Shown piece after piece: positions 60,940 through 64,000 of a stretch of DNA of 64,000 nucleotides. This DNA is from Ariolimax columbianus (Eukaryota; Mollusca; Gastropoda; Stylommatophora; Arionidae), in assembly GCA_036924085.1 (NCBI GenBank), contig JAVGWX010000002.1, forward strand, positions 84,500,704-84,564,703, written 5' to 3'. Within the stretch, counting starts at the first letter, position 1. Every line of letters starts with the position of its first letter. Made by a program: the position numbers and the translations under genes. The notes under the pieces were generated by a model. It was not told the origin of the DNA. It worked only from the letters and a program-made list of their open reading frames with translations, and ran no database searches.

Positions 60940-63900
60940 AAAGTCAGTGGAAATGCTTTTAACTTATCCACATAATTAGTGCGTTACAATTGCAATACAT
61001 TTCAAAGTTCTGAAAATTGTCTGAACTTATGATCTGCTATTTTTTTTCAAATCGCTTTCTACTCAATTTTGATTTTAGAAACATTGGATTTTCTGGTCAG
61101 TAAAATTACTTGAAAGTCAGTGGAAATGCTTTTAACTTATCCACATAATTAGTGCGTTACAATTGCAATACATTTCAAAGTTCTGAAAATCGAATAAACT
61201 TATGATCTTCTATTTTTTTTCAAATCGCTTTCTACTCAATTTTGATTTTAGAAACATTGGTTTTTCTTGTTAGTAAAATTACTTGAAAGTCAGTGGAAAT
61301 GCTTTTAACTTATCCACATAATTAGTGCGTTACAATTGCAATACATTTCAAAGTTCTGAAAATTGAATAAACTTATGATCTGCTATTTTTTTACAAATCG
61401 CTTTCTACTCAATTATGATTTATTTTAGAAACATTGGTTTTTCTTGTCAGTAAAATTACTTGAAAGTCAGTGGAAATGCTTTTAACATATCCACATAATT
61501 AGTACGTTAAAATTGCAATACATTTCAAAGTGCTGAAAATTGTTCAAACTTATATTATGCAATTTTTTTTCAAATCGCATTTAATTTTGATTTTAGAAAC
61601 ATTGGTTTTTCTTGTAAGTAAAACTACTTGAAAGTGAGAGGAAATGCTTTTAACTTATCCACATAATTAGTGCGTTACAATTGCAATACATTTCAAAGTG
61701 CTGAACATTGTCTTAGTTTATGATCGGCAATTTTTTTCAAATCGCCTTATTACTCAATTTTGATTTTAGAAGCATTGGTTTTTCTTGTTAGTAAAATTAC
61801 TTGAAAGTCAGTAGAAATGCTTTTAACTTATCCACATAATTAGTGCGTTATAATTGCATTACATTTCAAAGTTCTGAAAATTGAATAAACTTATGATCTG
61901 CTATTTTTTTACAAATCGCTTTCTACTCAATTTTGATTTTAGAAACATTGGTTTTTCTTGTCAGTAAAATTACTTGAAAGTCAGTGGAAATGCTTTTAAC
62001 ATATCCACATAATTAGTACGTTAAAATTGCAATACATTTCAAAGTGCTGAACATTGTTCAAACTTATAATATGCAATTTTTTTTCAAATCGCCTTTAATT
62101 TTGATTTTAGAAACATTGGTTTTTCTTGTAAGTAAAACTACTTGAAAGTGAGAGGAAATGCTTTTAACTTATCCACATAATTAGTGCGTTACAATTGCAA
62201 TACATTTCAAAGTGCTGAACATTGTCTTAGTTTATGATCGGCAATTTTTTTTCAAATCGCCTTATTACTCAATTTTGATTTTAGAAACATTGGTTTTTCT
62301 TGTTAGTAAAATTACTTGAAAGTCAGTGGAAATGCTTTTTCCTTATCCACATTATTAGTGCGTTACAATTGCAATACATTTCAAAGTGCTGAAAATTGTC
62401 TGAACTTATGATATGATATTTTTTTACAAATCGCTTTCTACTCTTTTGATTTTAGAAACATTGGTTTTTCTTGTCAGTAAAATTACTTTAAAGTCAGTGG
62501 AAATGCTTTTAACTTATCCACATAATTAGTACGTTAAAATTGCAATACATTTCAAAGTGCTGAACATTGTCTTAGTTTATGATCGGCAATTTTTTTTCAA
62601 ATCGCCTTATTACTCAATTTTGATTTTAGAAACATTGGTTTTTCTTGTTAGTAAAATTACTTGAAAGTCAGTGGAAATGCTTTTACCTTATCCACATAAT
62701 TAGTGCGTTATAATTGCAATACATTTCAAAGTGCTGAAAATTGTCTGAACTTATGATATGCTATTTTTTTAGAAATCGCTTTCTACTCAATTTTGATTTT
62801 AGAAACATTGGTTTTTCTTGTCAGTAAAATTACTTGAAAGTCAGTGGAAATGCTTTTAACTTATCCACATAATTAGTACGGTAAAATTGCAATACATTTC
62901 AAAGTGCTGAAAATTGTTCAAACTTATAATATGCAATTTTTTTTCAAATCGCCTTCTACTCAGATTTGATTTTAGAAACATTGGTTTTTCTTGTTAGAAA
63001 AATTACTTGAAAGTCAGTGGAAATGCTTTTAACTTATCCACATAATTAGTGCGTTACAATTGCAATACATTTCAAAGTTCTGAAAATTGTCTGAACTTAT
63101 GATCTGCTATTTTTTTTCAAATCGCTTTCTACTCAATTTTGATTTTAGAAACATTGGATTTTCTGGTCAGTAAAATTACTTGAAAGTCAGTGGAAATGCT
63201 TTTAACTTATCCACATAATTAGTGCGTTACAATTGCAATACATTTCAAAGTTCTGAAAATCGAATAAACTTATGATCTTCTATTTTTTTTCAAATCGCTT
63301 TCTACTCAATTTTGATTTTAGAAACATTGGTTTTTCTTGTTAGTAAAATTACTTGAAAGTCAGTGGAAATGCTTTTAACTTATCCACATAATTAGTGCGT
63401 TACAATTGCAATACATTTCAAAGTTCTGAAAATTGAATAAACTTATGATCTGCTATTTTTTTACAAATCGCTTTCTACTCAATTATGATTTATTTTAGAA
63501 ACATTGGTTTTTCTTGTCAGTAAAATTACTTGAAAGTCAGTGGAAATGCTTTTAACATATCCACATAATTAGTACGTTAAAATTGCAATACATTTCAAAG
63601 TGCTGAAAATTGTTCAAACTTATATTATGCAATTTTTTTTCAAATCGCATTTAATTTTGATTTTAGAAACATTGGTTTTTCTTGTAAGTAAAACTACTTG
63701 AAAGTGAGAGGAAATGCTTTTAACTTATCCACATAATTAGTGCGTTACAATTGCAATACATTTCAAAGTGCTGAACATTGTCTTAGTTTATGATCGGCAA
63801 TTTTTTTCAAATCGCCTTATTACTCAATTTTGATTTTAGAAGCATTGGTTTTTCTTGTTAGTAAAATTACTTGAAAGTCAGTAGAAATGCTTTTAACTTA

Positions 63901-64000
63901 TCCACATAATTAGTGCGTTATAATTGCATTACATTTCAAAGTTCTGAAAATTGAATAAACTTATGATCTGCTATTTTTTTACAAATCGCTTTCTACTCAA
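60940..64000 (+). repeat. 2,070-bp period (12 monomers), second copy cut by window end
   Basis: About 60940-61930 matches 63010-64000 at exactly 2,070 bp. Shared rare markers are GAAAATCGA (61185/63255), the 4-bp insertion TGATTTATTTTAG (61417/63487), GAAGCATTGG (61769/63839), TCAGTAGAAATG, and GCGTTATAATTGCATTAC (61836/63906). The second copy continues beyond the window. Confidence 0.85.
62429..62599 (+). repeat. Full-length monomer, likely parent type of half-monomers
   Basis: A second intact 171-bp unit with TACTCTTTTGATT and TTACTTTAAAGTCAG, preceded by a TATGATATGATATT end as at 34732. It keeps the second half missing from the truncated units, so it is the closest intact relative of the half-monomers at 38348, 42063, 45432 and 47761. 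Confidence 0.75.

Larger units (their letters stand above)
1..64000 (+). repeat. Tandem satellite array, ~172-bp AT-rich monomer, whole window
   Basis: Every part of the window is a copy of one monomer of about 172 bp, phased here at the recurring AATCGC. All copies lie in one orientation; I saw no inverted segment, no insertion and no unique spacer, and the array runs past both window ends. Core words such as GGAAATGCTTTT, AATTAGT and AATACATTTCAAAG recur in almost every unit. Stop codons recur in each monomer, and the unit length is not a fixed multiple of three, so no frame stays open; I therefore call no gene. G+C is about 28% in the first 174 bases. Arrays of this type in eukaryotes are usually centromeric, pericentromeric or subtelomeric heterochromatin. 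Centromere function is an inference from the monomer length, the homogeneity and the HOR structure. The family and species are not recognised. Confidence 0.98.

Noticed and set aside
1..64000. CRISPR array (regular repeats)
   Set aside because: There are no unique spacers. The repeat unit is the whole 172-bp period and is contiguous, and no cas genes are present.
1..64000. Protein-coding genes or short open frames
   Set aside because: Any open stretch would recur with the monomer, is broken by stops such as TAG, TAA and TGA in each unit on the + strand and by frequent TTA/CTA/TCA on the - strand, and the unit length does not keep a reading frame.
1..64000. Human or primate alpha satellite (171-bp monomer)
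   Set aside because: Only the length is similar. The sequence lacks a CENP-B-box-like core and I recognise no alpha-satellite sequence words.
1..64000. Bacterial replication origin because of repeated TTATCCACA
   Set aside because: Hundreds of copies at 172-bp spacing over 64 kb with no genes do not resemble an oriC. The array is eukaryote-like, so the match is treated as probable coincidence.
1..64000. Transposable element insertions, terminal repeats or target-site duplications
   Set aside because: Every stretch I read aligns to the satellite monomer. No foreign insert, inverted segment or long terminal repeat was found.
1..64000. Telomere repeats or ribosomal intergenic spacer
   Set aside because: No short G-rich telomere motif and no rRNA gene sequence occur anywhere in the window.
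1..64000. Rho-independent terminators suggested by T7-T9 tracts
   Set aside because: The T-tracts lack a preceding GC-rich hairpin and occur in every monomer, so they are part of the satellite sequence.
1..64000. The entire array as an assembly artefact
   Set aside because: Monomers differ by many linked variants and the duplications have different ages and bounded edges, which a collapsed or looped assembly would not easily produce. Copy number of the identical blocks at 9349-11732 and 19134-23613 still cannot be verified from sequence alone.

Overview
The whole 64-kb window is one uninterrupted tandem satellite DNA array. A monomer of about 172 bp (168-177 bp for complete units) repeats head to tail from base 1 to base 64000, always in the same orientation, roughly 370 times. 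I see no protein-coding gene, RNA gene, transposon, CRISPR array or unique spacer. The monomer is very AT-rich (49 G+C in the first 174 bases, about 28%), carries only two or three CpGs, and has a T7-T9 tract at its 3' end. A homogeneous array of this size with a nucleosome-sized monomer is typical of eukaryotic centromeric or other heterochromatic satellites. I do not recognise the family and cannot name the species.

Monomers fall into diagnostic subfamilies, here called A, B, C, D, E, F, G and H with variants A' and F'. These follow each other in a preferred order, which gives higher-order repeats (HORs). The clearest unit is a six-monomer HOR of 1,034-1,035 bp, for example A-B-C-D-E-F at 15297-16330 and a variant with G at 1728-2762 and 2763-3797. 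Monomers within a unit differ visibly, while successive units are nearly identical.

Layout. 1-5000: 6/7-mer HORs (1,035 and about 1,208 bp). 5000-9350: a mosaic with a 2,050-bp duplication. 9349-11732: an apparently exact 1,192-bp tandem duplication. 12720-25080: a hierarchical zone with 4,989/4,990-, 2,240- and 7,230-bp periodicities. 25080-31770: a 3.43-kb spaced duplication. 31900-36750: a 2.24/2.58-kb duplication whose second copy has two extra monomers. 36650-46130: 3,715- and 3,369-bp units that carry the first half-monomers. 46130-64000: a more divergent zone with a recurring module, more half-monomers, a 12-bp microduplication at 52246-52269 and a 2,070-bp duplication running off the window end.

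The points most worth a second look are the seven half-length monomers (86 or 88 bp) that share one junction, the nested multi-scale duplications, the apparently invariant core opposed to the switching monomer ends, and the sequence TTATCCACA in most monomers, which equals the bacterial DnaA-box consensus but is most likely a coincidence here. Coordinates of duplicated blocks were found by aligning rare variants by eye. Edges are good to a few tens of bases unless stated otherwise.
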